The position numbers were made by a program, and so were the translations under genes. DNA of 64,000 nucleotides from Ceratorhiza oryzae-sativae (Eukaryota > Basidiomycota > Agaricomycetes > Cantharellales > Ceratobasidiaceae), in contig JARWMV010000237.1 of assembly GCA_030998015.1 (NCBI GenBank), positions 1,364,001-1,428,000 of the forward strand, in the 5' to 3' direction. The notes under the pieces were generated by a model. That model was given only the letters and a program-made list of their open reading frames with translations. It made no database searches and was not told where the DNA came from. Below are positions 24,278 through 36,368 of the stretch, one piece after another; position 1 is the stretch's first letter; the number at the start of each line of letters is the position of its first letter.

Positions 24278-25694
24278 CGTGGTCAAGTTTCGAACACCGT
24301 GAACTACAGAGTGGGGTTATAAGAGCTGCGATAAGCGGCGGAGCTTGTGACATCCGCTTAGTAGACATAATTAGAACGGGTCTTGGTTCAGCCTTCTGGC
24401 AGTGGTGACGACATGAGCCGAGGCATCGATAGCAGCACAGCCACTTGCCTTGGCAATATGCGACAAATTATCACCTTGCCCCAAGAAGGTCTGTAACTTC
24501 GAAAAGCGTTCCTTTCAAAATGAAAATTACACCCATCTTTTTCTATTGCGGCGCTGGAAAATGTCTCAAACTTCGTGTCCCCCAATAATTGACTCCCACG
24601 ATCACTGTTGAGCTCATGTGCAAATCTGGTTTTCCTAATTGTGCCACTCACCTCGTTCTGTTTACCGCCCCCCCTGTGTATGCGTGTCAGACGGAGCGAA
24701 GGCAAGACACTAGATCTTTATCAGAGAGTATAAACTAGATTTTGAATGATTACGGAATTTCGTGATCGTTGACACGTCGAGGATATAGTATTTAAGCACG
24801 TATATCGGCGCAAGTGGGATAGACACCGTCCTTGGCGTAATTATTCTGCTATGCCGGCATTACAAAAGATATTGCACAACCTGTTCTTGCGCCTATTCCC
24901 AAAATAAGGACTTGCATTTGAGAAGTTTCAAGGCCGTAAAGCTATGAAAATTCGCCTCACTTCTTTGTGGGAAACTAATCCGAGTGGCTCTGAGGAGTTG
25001 AGGACAATGATCGTTCATAAAGCATGGCGACCGCGCTGTTTTCCGTGATCTGATGCTCTCCTAAATCGGGATTTGATGATTTCTGAAAACTAGCTGCCTG
25101 TATGCGCTGGTTTGCCTATCATATTTGAGCATCGAATATATCGTTCCATGCAGATAGTCACATATGTTGTCGTGTTCTCCTTCTTTATGATATGAAATCG
25201 TAGAAGATTCAAATAAGCTCAAGACTTATTTTACTCGTCGAATATGCGTCCTCTTGCCACTGCATTAATTGGAGCTGGCAGCCATGTGGATAGTGCAAGC
25301 GGTTTAGGAACAAGCAACAGGGTAGCGGAGGCTGTCTCGGCTTGAATTCGAGGAGAGTTGGCGGACGAAGAAATAAGTGAAATCATTTTCAAAAGTCTAC
25401 TTTGAGACGATAGCAGGCAAGCTATATACCACGAGGCGGCGCTGATGCATTCCCATACGTGTAGGCCGACGAGACGTCGCCAGAACGTTGGTCAGTGTGT
25501 GAGATCAAGGAGTGATGTGCGTTGTCTGGCTAACCTTCTTTGTGGATCTAGTGTGCGCAGTGTTTCCTCCTCAAGCTACGTCCTTCTGGTTAATTAACAA
25601 CATATGATTGAGGCATTGGGTTGTACAGATACACTGCAGAGAAAACCGAGCCTGGACCTGTCCTTTGGGCCCGAAACCAGAAATACACACGACC
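24278..25694. other. intergenic, no gene supported
   Basis: About 1.4 kb. The minus frame 24388-24705 has no motif. The rest is AT-rich with many stops in all frames. No transposon ends or tRNA-like structures were recognised. Confidence 0.4.
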
Positions 25695-26588
25695 CTACAA
25701 ATTTTCGAGTTTGTCAACACGCCGGTTTATCCCTCCCAGTAACATTGTGATCAAACGCTCCGAGGTGAGACTTTGTCCTGTATAGGGTCTCGTATCCACA
25801 ATGTCCTAAGATAGCAAAGCCTCAATATTGACCTGACCATCCGAAAATAAACTAAAAGACACTTACCCTCACATTATTCATGGCCCCAAGATGATTGTCC
25901 AAATCCTTCAACGCTTTAGTGGCCCAAGGGTCATCTCCGACTTGTATGAACTGGATACCAACTTGGGCCAGCGGATAATTTCCTGCATCCAGCCGAGACG
26001 CTACTTCGACTATTACGCTTGCCGGGTCATCCGATGGTTCGCCATCTGTTATTACGATGAGGTTAAGGGGCTTGACACCCTTAGCGCCAGTGGCTTCGAG
26101 TTTGTCCATATATGCTGTGAGAAGATCTTTCAGGCGCCTTCCGGTCGGTGTGCCAGGTGAAGTTTTGACAGAGGCAAAGAGCCCTCTTACGTCTTCATCT
26201 GTCTGGGTGAATGATATTACGTTCAGCACCCGACTGGGATCGCACAACCAACTTACAAGACTTGCCTTTACGGTCATTGCAGCATCAACCGCATTCAAGA
26301 AGAATATCTCGATCCCATCTTTATCGTATTTGAGAGCAGTCTTGGCCAACCCTGCAAGCGCCTCTCGTGCTTCTGACCATCGAGACCCGGTCATAGAGCG
26401 TGAATCGTCGATCAAGAACTGTGTGTCATACCGACTACGTGTCTGAGCTCCATCAAAGTTCTCAAGCGTATAGAATCTGGACGTAATAATCACCCAAGTT
26501 GTAGCAAGGCGTTCTCTCTCTCTAAGTCTTTGGCGACATCCCGACTAGTGGCGGGGGCTTTGAGCTTTTCTTTTAACTTCGAGAACAT
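25695..26588 (-). CDS. von Willebrand factor A (vWA) domain protein
   Basis: The central exon encodes YDTQFLIDDSRSMTGSRWSEA, whose DDSRS fits the metal-binding MIDAS pattern DxSxS. It is followed by GTPTGRRLKDLL (the MIDAS Thr loop) and LNLIVITDGEPSDD (the MIDAS Asp). After a short intron (donor GTAAGT, near 25860) the last exon gives DIVDTRPYTGQSLTSERL...LLGGINRRVDKLENL-stop at 25695, the usual end of basidiomycete vWA proteins. The likely start is ATG 26588 (FSKLKEKLKAPATSRD). That exon does not join the vWA frame through a normal-sized intron: the obvious GT...AG pair is 17 nt, and a longer one with donor GTCGCC fits the phase but is weak. Probably an intracellular protein-interaction module; partner unknown. 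Confidence 0.82.
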
Positions 26589-28151
26589 GTTTGATTGATT
26601 GCTGGCACGCGTGAATGATCGTTAAACGTGGGAAAAACAGAGATGGTGAAAGGCGTACCAGCTTTATATCGCAGAATGGAGAGGAAGAGGAGCAAGGTGG
26701 GATTGTTGGACCGACATGAGGCGGTCTTGCTTTTTAAACGACCTAGCTTGAAGAGGTCGTGGGTAGGCAGCGTTAAACCTGTGCAGCCCTCCACGTGCTT
26801 GGCCAAAGGGGTAGTGATGCCGTTAATGGCCCTATACGGCACAGTCTAAAGGGCCATAGTGCCACAGTGGCGACGCTATTACCACATAAGGTTTTATTAC
26901 CTTTGTTGAGTTGATTGACGTCGTTAGGGATAACCTGATTGGGCCGACCGGTTAACGTGAGACAAAAGTGGGGACAATAGCGGATGATAATGTAACTATC
27001 GCTTCGTTGTCGCGGTGCTTCTATATTATTGCGTCGTTTGGGGAGTACAAGGGCATCGCTCGCACTGATGGCCGTTATCTATTCTCAACATCAGGCCGTC
27101 TATGCCTCATTCACGAACATCGTTTTTTATGTGAATGGCTGAATTGAAATGAAACGGGGAAGCACGATGCTGGTTAGCTGGATAATCAGTGTGGTTTCCC
27201 CCCGCTGGGCCGATTGGGCCCTCGATGAGAATCATCCAACGCGCATTGCGATATCCTGGATAATAATAGACAACCCCAAACCAGTAATGAATACCATTGG
27301 GAGCCAGTAGCCCCTTAAACTTATAGCCGGCTATCCACAAGAGGGTTGTCCGTCCACTCTACTAGGCACTCCAAGCATAACGCAAGGACAATGACCCATA
27401 ACAACCAGGCATCAGGCCCAACAAACCATTAAAATGGGATTGCATTTGAATCAAAAGTCTACATGTTCTAAGCGTGATTCTTGTGCATCCTGCGCAGCAA
27501 GCATGTCCAATAAACCACCACCCCAACACAAACAGAGGCACAGGCGCAACGCAATGATTGCGTGATACGCTTTATTCCCCAAGCAGCGATAATACCTCGA
27601 GCAGCAGCCAGTGAAAAACCACGGCCGTCCGACATGTCGAACAAAACCCACGGGTGTACTGATAAAGGTGCAGGAAATGAGAGGAAAAGTTACCGCCGGT
27701 CGAGACCCCAGCAAGAACGTTGAAATTTGCGAGTCTCAAGCGCCGGGGGACCCCCCCCCCCACCAGCAGGCCTTCATACATATTTGTATTTATCTGGGGT
27801 CGTCGGACCTGAAGCAGACTCCGATAGCCGAAAGCATGTACGAAGAAAATCTGGGAAAATCCGCAGGCTCGTTTTGCTGGTATCGGTTGCTATTTCCAAC
27901 CTTGGCACACCTATCTTGCCGGTCCTCAGACACGATACGAGAGGCGGTGCGCATATAGCCGGTTCGGGAGGCTCGTTGCAAGGAAGACCGAACATCAACC
28001 GAGGACGCAGGGTGGTTTTGGCTTGGATATGGGTGATTTCATAAGCACGTGGACGATGACGCTCCGAATTCTGGATTGATCTCTTGCAACCACTACATAT
28101 AAGTTCTGCTCGGGCCATTCGTCGGCCTCTCACGTCTCTCTTATTTCTCTC
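26589..28151. other. intergenic, no gene supported
   Basis: About 1.56 kb between the divergent vWA and dehydrogenase genes. Open frames at 27107-27960 on both strands lack motifs. A poly-C run lies near 27750. The promoters of both flanking genes must lie here. Confidence 0.4.
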
Positions 28152-29720
28152 ATGTCTCAACGACTCTCTCCCGTTTCGACGCGCGTTGGTCTGCGCCTCG
28201 TCGACGAGCTACGATCTCCCGTCAACGAGGAGAGCCATGCGGCGATCCACTCGGGTCGAGTTGCGCTTATCACGGGTGCTGCGAGCGGAATCGGGTTCGC
28301 AACGGCTTGGGAGCTTGCTGCGTAGGTCGTCCCCTGATCATCTCGTACTTTTGCTCAACCAGATTCCCTCTAGCGAAGGTCTCAAGGTCGTGCTGGCCGA
28401 CATCGACGCGACCAAGCTCGAGGCATCTGCCAAAGAGCTCAGCGCGCAATTCGGCGAAGCAAATATCCTCGCGATTCCCACCGACGTGAGCAAGCTCGAT
28501 CAGGTGCAGGCACTTGCCGATCGCACGCTCGAGGCGTTCGGAGAGGTAAATACAGAGCTCCGGGGCCCGATTATCTTTCCATCCATCATTCCATATTCCC
28601 TCCCTTTCCCACATGTTTCTTTGCGGCCCCTCTCTGTTTGAGGCACGCCTCACACTTCCCGTTGCGTGATTGCGCGGCTACAGGTCAATGTTTTGATAAA
28701 TAACGCGGGCGTCGGTTCGGCCGGGAGCTCGACCTGGTCGGGACGCGACGTCTGGACCAAGATTCTCGACGTCAACCTCTGGGGCGTGAGTGGAAAAGTT
28801 TTCTCCTGGGCCCTAGCCTTGTATCTAATCTCCCTCTCATAGGTGATCAACATGCTCCAAGTATTTACGAACTCGATGATCCACCAGGTACGCCTACTTC
28901 TATCGGCCGATCACACTTAAATTCACACGCGCGCCTTGATTTTTGACAGGAGAATCCATCGTTGATCATTAACACTGGTTCTAAGCAAGGGATCACGAGC
29001 CCGCCGTACGTGCATGGCCATTTTAGCTGCCTGCGAAATAACTATATGATTACGTAACTGACACTCTCCCAGAGGGAACCCGGCCTACAACGTTTCCAAG
29101 GCTGGCGTCAAGGTAATCACCGAGAATCTCTCGCATGAGCTTCGAACCCAGGGCACTAAAGTCACTGCTCACCTTTTTGTGTGAGTCACAGGACTTTTCA
29201 ATCGATCCGTTCATCGCATAATTGTCATATTTGCTGATAATGTGATTTAGCCCCGGCTGGACATTTACCGGGATGACTGCTGGCTCAAACCAAGAGAAGC
29301 CTGCTGGCGCGTGGACACCTAAACAAACCGCCCAATACATGTTGTCCCGAGTACGCGAGGGCGAGTTTTATATCATTTGCCCCGACAACGAAACAAGCGA
29401 AGACCTCGATCGACTGCGCATTCGTTGGGCGGCAGACGACCTCGTCGAGAGGCGACCTGCTTTGAGCAGGTATGTTCCTCAGTCTAGCTACGTGTATTTC
29501 GACACTGATTGGTCATGAGCATAGATGGCACCCGCTCTACAAGCCCCTGTTTGAAGAATACGTTCGTGAAGGCTTGCACGAGCTCAACGGCGGGTCGCAA
29601 TCGCACATTCACTCTGCAGCACGCACACCTCAGTATTCGCGTGAGCCGAGTCGGACTAGGACTAAGGGCAGGGATCGCGACATAGATTTGGTGACGAGTA
29701 GGTTGCATGATAATTTGTAA
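28152..29720 (+). CDS. short-chain dehydrogenase/reductase (SDR)
   Basis: The start ATG at 28152 opens MSQRLSPVSTRVGLRLVDEL, then GRVALITGAASGIGFATAWELAA, the TGxxxGxG cofactor loop. After an intron come VVLADIDATKLEASAKEL and LAIPTDVSKLDQVQALADR (the Asp after strand 2 suggests NAD(H)), then VLINNAGVGSAGS (NNAG), LIINTGSKQGITSPP (catalytic Ser strand, with the Ser likely in this block) and YNVSKAGVKVITENL (YxxxK, catalytic Tyr and Lys). PGWTFTGMTAGS follows. The C-terminus is extended, about 110 residues rich in R/S, beyond a standard 250-aa SDR, ending at 29720. At least seven short introns interrupt it. Substrate unknown. It is the last normal gene before the CpG-depleted block. Confidence 0.9.
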
Positions 29721-29749
29721 GGAAATGAATGGGTGTGTAATGCTTTCGT

Positions 29750-32700
29750 ATGAAGTTTGAATAAATCAAATGAGGATAAATCAATGGTCTTTGTGAGATA
29801 TTCTATTACAGTGGTTGACAAACATCGCTTGGGGAGCTATCTCCTTATTTGGTTTGTTGCCATTTGAAAAACAACACAAACATTATATCTTTGACTTCAT
29901 CACATTTGATTCACAGGTTGACAAGGATAGCACCACATGGAAACTATTTTGTTCTGGAAATTCAGGATGATGAAATCACAGCACTGCTATGTATATTAGC
30001 TAAATATTAGTAGAAATATTAGAATGCATGGCTCTGATGTGGGGCTATTAACTTAGCCAGGAATCCCCACATCTCAGCAAAACCAGATGCAAACATAAAC
30101 ATATGTGGAATAGTTGTTTACACACTTTGACAATGATGTTTCACCAGTAAACCTTGCCATGGCCCAGTGTAACCCCACCCTGGATATTGTCTCTGGCCAT
30201 GATGAATGCCACCAGGTGGGTTTGGTGCTCTTTGCTAAGATCCTCCTACCTCTTAAACATGGAATCAGAAATCCAGTTTCCCACAGCTGTCTGCATCAGC
30301 AAGTTGGCTTACAAGACCCAAAGATATGCATACAGCCAGCTTGCCTCCTTTACACATGTGTCATTTTTGCTCAATTCTATCTTTTGCCCAATGCTTGCAA
30401 CAGCTACTTCCAGGCTAGTAAGGAAGTCATTTTGGAATTGTCAGTTTAGCACCTGGGCCATTGACAATCCAGTGTCCTCCCTAAACAACATCTGCCCTTG
30501 ATGTTATGACAGATAACTGCTTTAGATGTTAGAACATAACTCTACCACATCAACAAATTTAACTCTAGTAGAAGTAATGGTTTCTTTTGCTCCTTGCCAT
30601 TTGGCTTATCTTCTACTTTGATTTCAACTTCACTCAAGTCTTCAAAGTTGGCTCTGCTCTTGATAACATAGCTTCAGCCCAGGTGAGTGCCTTGTGCCAT
30701 GTTGATGAACAGATGAGTTTGCATCTCACAATTGATCCTTGTTGCCAAATTTTTAAGGACAATATTCATTGATTTGCTCAGAAGTAAACCTAGATTCCTC
30801 TTCTAGTGTGGTTCCTTGTCCAAGATGGTATCTAAATAAAATTAGCTCAAAATGAGTGTTGACAGGGTAGGACACAGCTTCTTACTTGTGATCATGCCCC
30901 CCAAATATATGATTGATCTCCAACATATCTTCAAGAGCCTTCCCACTTTCCTTAAAAGCTTTACTATCTGGCAAAAAGGCACCAACATGGTTTGCAAAGA
31001 TGATGTCCTGTTGAATTTAGTCAGACCTGGGTAGGGGCATTGCCCCCTATCAAAAATGCAGTATATAAACTTCTGCATGCCTGCCATACAGTTGGTACTT
31101 CAGAAGCAAGTAAGAGAGATATGATGTATGTGTTAGGCTCAGGGCAATAGGCAATAAGCACTGTGGGACTTGGCAATGTCAGGAGGGATCAAGACAGTGC
31201 AGACAGTTGGATGGATGGCAAGCAAGGCCTGAGACAGGCAGACAAGTAAATACAAGAGATAACTGGTGTTGAATACAATGGGGGCAACACAGTGTTGCAT
31301 AGGGTGAGTATATAAGATAGACCTTAAGACAAATAGTGTATCAAATAGTTGGGCCATGAAAGTACAAGCAAGCATGGGCAAGCAGAGTGAAAACATGAAC
31401 AGGAACAATAGGGACAATAGAATAGAGCTATGAACTGCAAGAGAAATATAAAAGATAGGTTGGGAGCCAATGGTCAGCAAGAGCAGATCAGGGTGAGTCA
31501 CAAGGGCATTGGAGTAGTGCATACATCCACCAGGGGTAATGCAGCATGTGCATAGCAACTCATACAAAGTTCAGGAGTGGACTTGGACCAGTGGATAGGT
31601 GGGAGGGCAGAGGGGGAGCAGGTACAAGCAAGAGCACAAGAGAATGAGGTGGAGGTGGCTAAGCACTGAGTGGTTTGATGTTACAGCCATGTGGCTGGTT
31701 GTAACAGTATGAAGAAGACTTATGTTGCATGGCTTAGTGCTAATATCAAATCACACCCATGTCCAGAGTCTTCCTTGGGCCTGCAAAGCTGTACAGCAAG
31801 ATCCATCACTCATTTCTGCATATCAATCAACTTGAAGTCAGCATTTCATTGCATATTTATTTTTCTGATATGATCTCTGGAATTTATGGTGAGATGATTG
31901 TTGTCATAAGATTTAGGGGGACTCTTGGGCCAATGACATATGTGGAAGCTAAACCTATTATACCAATTATGAGGTTGCATGCTTGAATAACTTGTACTTG
32001 TGAACCCTATATAGCAACTTCTTTACTTTTGTGCAATCCAATTTTTTGTCTTTGCTGAGTGGGTAGCTTTGCTTTAATGTTGCTGAGCATCCAGTTCTAC
32101 ACACAACTTGTCACTGAATTAGGATGAAAAGACAAACATGCTAGGTGACATACAAAATTGCAAAAATTGAACAGCTCATGAAATTGGGCTTGCTAAGTGC
32201 ATGGCCCCATCAATGATAGCTGTCAAACAATCTCCTGAGCTTACCCCATACTGAAAACTCAACAATTAAGATGCTATTCTATGGAGCATGTAGAGCACTC
32301 ATGTCAAACTCATGATCTCCTAGGGTACAATGTTAGCATGGGGTTAGAGCTAATTCTAGATTCCACAGACCTGGGACACAGGTATCTAGTGCCAACTCAT
32401 TCATCAGATGAGCCTAAAGTGTTATTATGTTTCCAAAACCAGCACAACAACACAGGGCAGTTCCTAGAAGCCTTACCATGTTCCTTCCATGAGTCAATAA
32501 GGACTCAATGCTTGCACTAAATAGGTCCCCACTGAATAGGACAAGGCCTTGTGGTCCTTTTCCAAACCAACATCCCACATCTTTTGAATGCTGCTGATTT
32601 TGCTAGCAAATGCAATGACATGTTCTAAAACAATGATGGTACATGTGGAAAAGCTACAAACAAGGGACACTGACCAAAGTCACTGTTTGTGAGGCTGTTT

Positions 32701-33975
32701 CTGTCAATGATGGGGAGGGTCTTGGTTTTGTCTTCAGACTTCTTTGGAAGGGTCATTTTGTAGACTGCCACATGTTACAGGATGTTACAATACACAAAAA
32801 CAAAAAACCTACCCTCTGTCACAAGCTGATATGAAAGCCCTATTTTCTTTGTATTTTCTAGTATTTTCTTCTGATCAATTATCTATAGTTTACATGTCAT
32901 GTGACACATGGAACTTTCTGGAATCTTTGTAAGATGCTGATGTGTCCTATGTGAAATCAGTTTGCCAAATTGTTGTTTGTGCACATGTATGTTCAGCTGT
33001 GTTCCTTGCAAATATATAAGGAGGGTCAAGTTCCAAGGGAGAACCCAAGAACTTGACCTCCTGTTGTGAATTTTATGGAGTTCTCCCTTAGACTAAGTAT
33101 TAGGTCTTGACACCATCATTGAAATGAACCACAGGTAAAACAATTGGGCTGACATACTGAATTCAAAGAAGTGGGGGAGGCAAATGATGGGGTGAGTGAC
33201 CAAGGGGGCTTTTATGAGTTGATTGAGCCAAATGCTGAATAAACTGTTACTTGGGATTGGGCCACCTGTTCTAGGCTGCTGCCCCATAAAAGGATAAAAC
33301 AGAACCTACCTGAATGGAGTTGCTGTGCTGTTGTAAAATATAAGAAAATCATCAATGCATGATCAATCTGATAGACAATGCAAATGTATCAGTCATATAT
33401 GCTGATCACATTGTCTACCACATGGCAATCAATCACTCTCACATACACAAACCTTTTGAAATATCTAAATATGCTCTCTTCTTAGGGGATGGTAGGGCTG
33501 ATTCATCTTGAATATATTTCTTTTTGGGAGCCTAGAGGGTGTGCTAGTTACAGACAAGCCCATGCAAATCTAGCAAGACCAAATATTAAGAGAAGGGCCT
33601 GCTACCAACAAATAAAAGCTGCAGGTTATGCATAATAGTTTCATTGAATGCAACCCAAATGACCCTCATGTCAGATTAGACCACTGTTGGTTGGGCATAT
33701 ATGGGGGTTTGAAGGCATTGAATCCAGATGGTGTACTCTCACATTGGCCTGCAAGTCCATGTTTTCTTGCTGACTATTAGATGGCCCAACCACGTATTTG
33801 CCTCATGCCTAATAATCAATAATTCAAACACATTTGGCTGCTTTCAATAAACCATACCAGGCTTAGGATGGGTGGATTGATGATACATTTGCTCAAAGGT
33901 GAAGGCACACTGAAAACACAAAATAACCTACCAGATCGCCTGACACATGTTCTCAGCCTACATACTCAGATGTCT
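29750..33975. repeat. CpG-depleted, AT-rich repeat-derived block
   Basis: Across about 4.2 kb the dinucleotide CG is almost absent (whole lines contain none; one appears near 33793), while TG and CA are common. Flanking genes on both sides are CpG-rich. All frames have frequent stops and no ORF shows recognised motifs. A short stretch near 32830-33090 (GTCATGTGAC, TATATAAGGAGG, then CAAGAACTTGACCTCC) resembles one near 60770-60980, so both may be copies of one old LTR-like repeat. The pattern is that of transposon DNA mutated at methylated CpGs. Confidence 0.6.
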
Positions 33976-34083
33976 CAATGTCATCATAACCGAACCAAGC
34001 TTCGTCTATCACTATAAGGTACGTTAATTATATGTGTACAATCACACACTCTACCGAAGTTTCAGATGCGATAGGTCACGCCC

Positions 34084-35496
34084 CTATTCCAGGTTCCATT
34101 CAACTTCTTCCAACTTCACGGTCGGAGCCCTTGGTTTGGCAGGCATCTTGCGGGGTTGCCGATTAATTGTAGATTTTGGCGTCCATCGATCATTATATGC
34201 TACCGTAGCAGGTGGGACCAATCGGAATACCGTTTTCCTTTGACCCAAGGACGGCGATCCTACTCCCCCGTCCACTTCAGTGAGTTGCGCTGCTCTTTCT
34301 CTCTGCACAAGTGGCGTCCAGTCGCGTGTCCGTTCCCCGAATGCACGTTGTTTCCCCTTTCGGTTAGGTTTAGGTCCGATCGGAGGGCCGGGATCTGGAA
34401 TCGTGAGTATCGTACGAAATAATTAGCACGAAAACTCGGTTTACCTGCTTCCTGATCTTCTTGCTTGAGTGTCCAACCAGCTGCTTTGAGTTCGTCAAGT
34501 CCCAGGATACTGACGACTCGGCTAACTACAGTGGCATTACGCAGGTGTTCACCTAAGATGGATGCTTGGGTTGGCCTTAAACAAGGTGGAAGAGGTCTTG
34601 TTCTCAAAAATGACGGAGCATCGTTGGAATCCAACCGCTGTTCGACAGGAGTTGGGTCGGAAAAGTGAAACACAGGCCAGTCTGACTCCGTAGGAGTTTC
34701 TATGGACATCGCGCCGATATCAGGGACAGACGGACGAGTATCATGAGTGGATTGTTCAGAAGGATAGCGAAGCTCAGGCGTCTGCTCAGGTTGGGATGTA
34801 GGAAGATATTGGAGAGGATTATTGCCCAGTTCTTCGACATTGGTCACTTCCATTGGTATGGGCGTTGGTTCACGAGAGGAAATAATCGATATAGCATCGT
34901 GATATGATTCTTGGGGAGGATGAGAGTTGGTTGAAGGGCTTTGGCGTGTGGTTGGACCATCTACGATCATCACCTCGGAATCAGAGTCGGATTGCATCGT
35001 GAGATCGATATCAATAGGCCTTGTTTGTGTGTTAAGGTCGACCTCGATTGGTCGGCTTGATCTAGTGTGATCCGCACCCATTGCTCCAGTCAACCCAGGA
35101 GTGGGGTTAGTATTGGCTAATTGAAATAGACCATGCCATGAATGTGATGGTATCCTCAATCATATAAAACTCACCGTTGGTACGATGCTCTGCTCCCTCA
35201 GGCCCTTTGCCACGGCATTGCCGACACCTCCAGTCTAGCCAGCCATTTTTGGTATGCCCACTCTGATGATTGGAATTCCTCATATAAATCTCGTCAGGGG
35301 TCAGTGGTTTGAAGAGACAATCGCGGCCTTGGAAGATTTTACTCAGTAATATATTGCCTCAAATTGAATAAATACCATGCCAGGCTCTTCGACATTGACA
35401 ACAGCGTATCAAGTATCCTCCCCCAGCTCTTGCACCACGATGGCAAGAAGCACACACCAGTGCTGGGTTGCCGGGTTTTGATGAGTTATTTGACAT
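34084..35496 (-). CDS. PHD-finger protein (chromatin-reader-like)
   Basis: The start ATG at 35496 opens SNNSSKPGNPALVCASCHRG. Cysteine spacing is C-x2-C (CASC), C-x2-C (CCQC), then RRAWH. After a short intron come GRDC, and WRCRQCRGKGPEGAEHRTN completes a C4HC3 PHD-like set, with three residues rather than two between His and the next Cys. A long acidic/Ser/Thr-rich middle (exon 35159-34440) contains MQSDSDSEVMIVDG, similar to acidic SUMO-interaction-like stretches, and SIISSREPTPIPMEV. The last exon is basic (RKMPAKPRAPTVKLEE) and ends at 34084. PHD fingers usually read histone H3 tails in the nucleus. No catalytic domain is present. Confidence 0.72.
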
Positions 35497-36368
35497 TTAA
35501 ATGCGTTGTTTTTCGTACTAAAGCAAGCTCATGAGATTATAGAGCTGAAATTCGGCAGACTTGGATGAGAATTTCTAGTGAATCCAAAGAGGTCGTGGTG
35601 GATAACAACTGAGATCTCCCGAGCTCACGTAATTGGCCGTACATAAACACAAACAACTAGAGGATTGACTTTTGAAACAAATACGTTACAGCCAAAGAAT
35701 TCTGCTTCACTTTCGTGCGGGGGGTGGAAGCGCCCATAAAGAGGTTAAGAAAATCATTTTCTGACTTGGTCTCGACTACGTCGCGACTCACACCTCCTCT
35801 GCACAAACCGTAGGTGTAGTAAAACGGGGAAAGATCATGTTGTGACAGTCGGCCATCACTGGCCATAAAACCATGGCGCCGGTGTCACTTGTTGTTATGA
35901 TGCAATTATATTTCCCCCAGCTCTATTATGTCCAATCACACTTTATGACCCCTGCCGTGTTTCGTAGAGGATCTACCCTGATTTTCTGAATATTCAAAAG
36001 TACCTACAAACTACACGATTTCCGATATTTTGCTCATATTAGCGGTTATCTATGTCTACGCATAGTATCGATTCAAACTGGGGAGATTGAGGAAGAGGAC
36101 ATTATGCACTCATAGAGCGAACCTTATGTCAGCAAGCGCTGGCGCGTTCGTGGACGTTCGGGCTGTCCGGGGTATCTTGACAAGGGGAAAAGATATCTAC
36201 CACAGCGACAGAAAAAAAGCGCTTAGTTTAATCGCTTTAATCTGATCTTTCTTCGGCAGAGGAGTTGTGAGTACACATCTACAGCCCTTCGCCCCATCCA
36301 TTACCATGTTTGCGTTCGAATGAAGTAGTGTATCGCATCAGGTTAAAAACCCCCGCATTGGGTTTATT
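35497..36368. other. intergenic, no gene supported
   Basis: About 870 bp between the divergent PHD and WD40-kinase genes. Short frames lack motifs. No repeats were recognised. Confidence 0.4.

Noticed and set aside
27107..28044. Overlapping frames on both strands between vWA and SDR genes
   Set aside because: No domain or conserved pattern, and frames on both strands are similar in quality.
30114..33287. Several 60-142 aa frames in the CpG-poor block as genes
   Set aside because: No motifs, biased composition and long stop-free runs expected from loss of CpG codons; better read as decayed repeat DNA.
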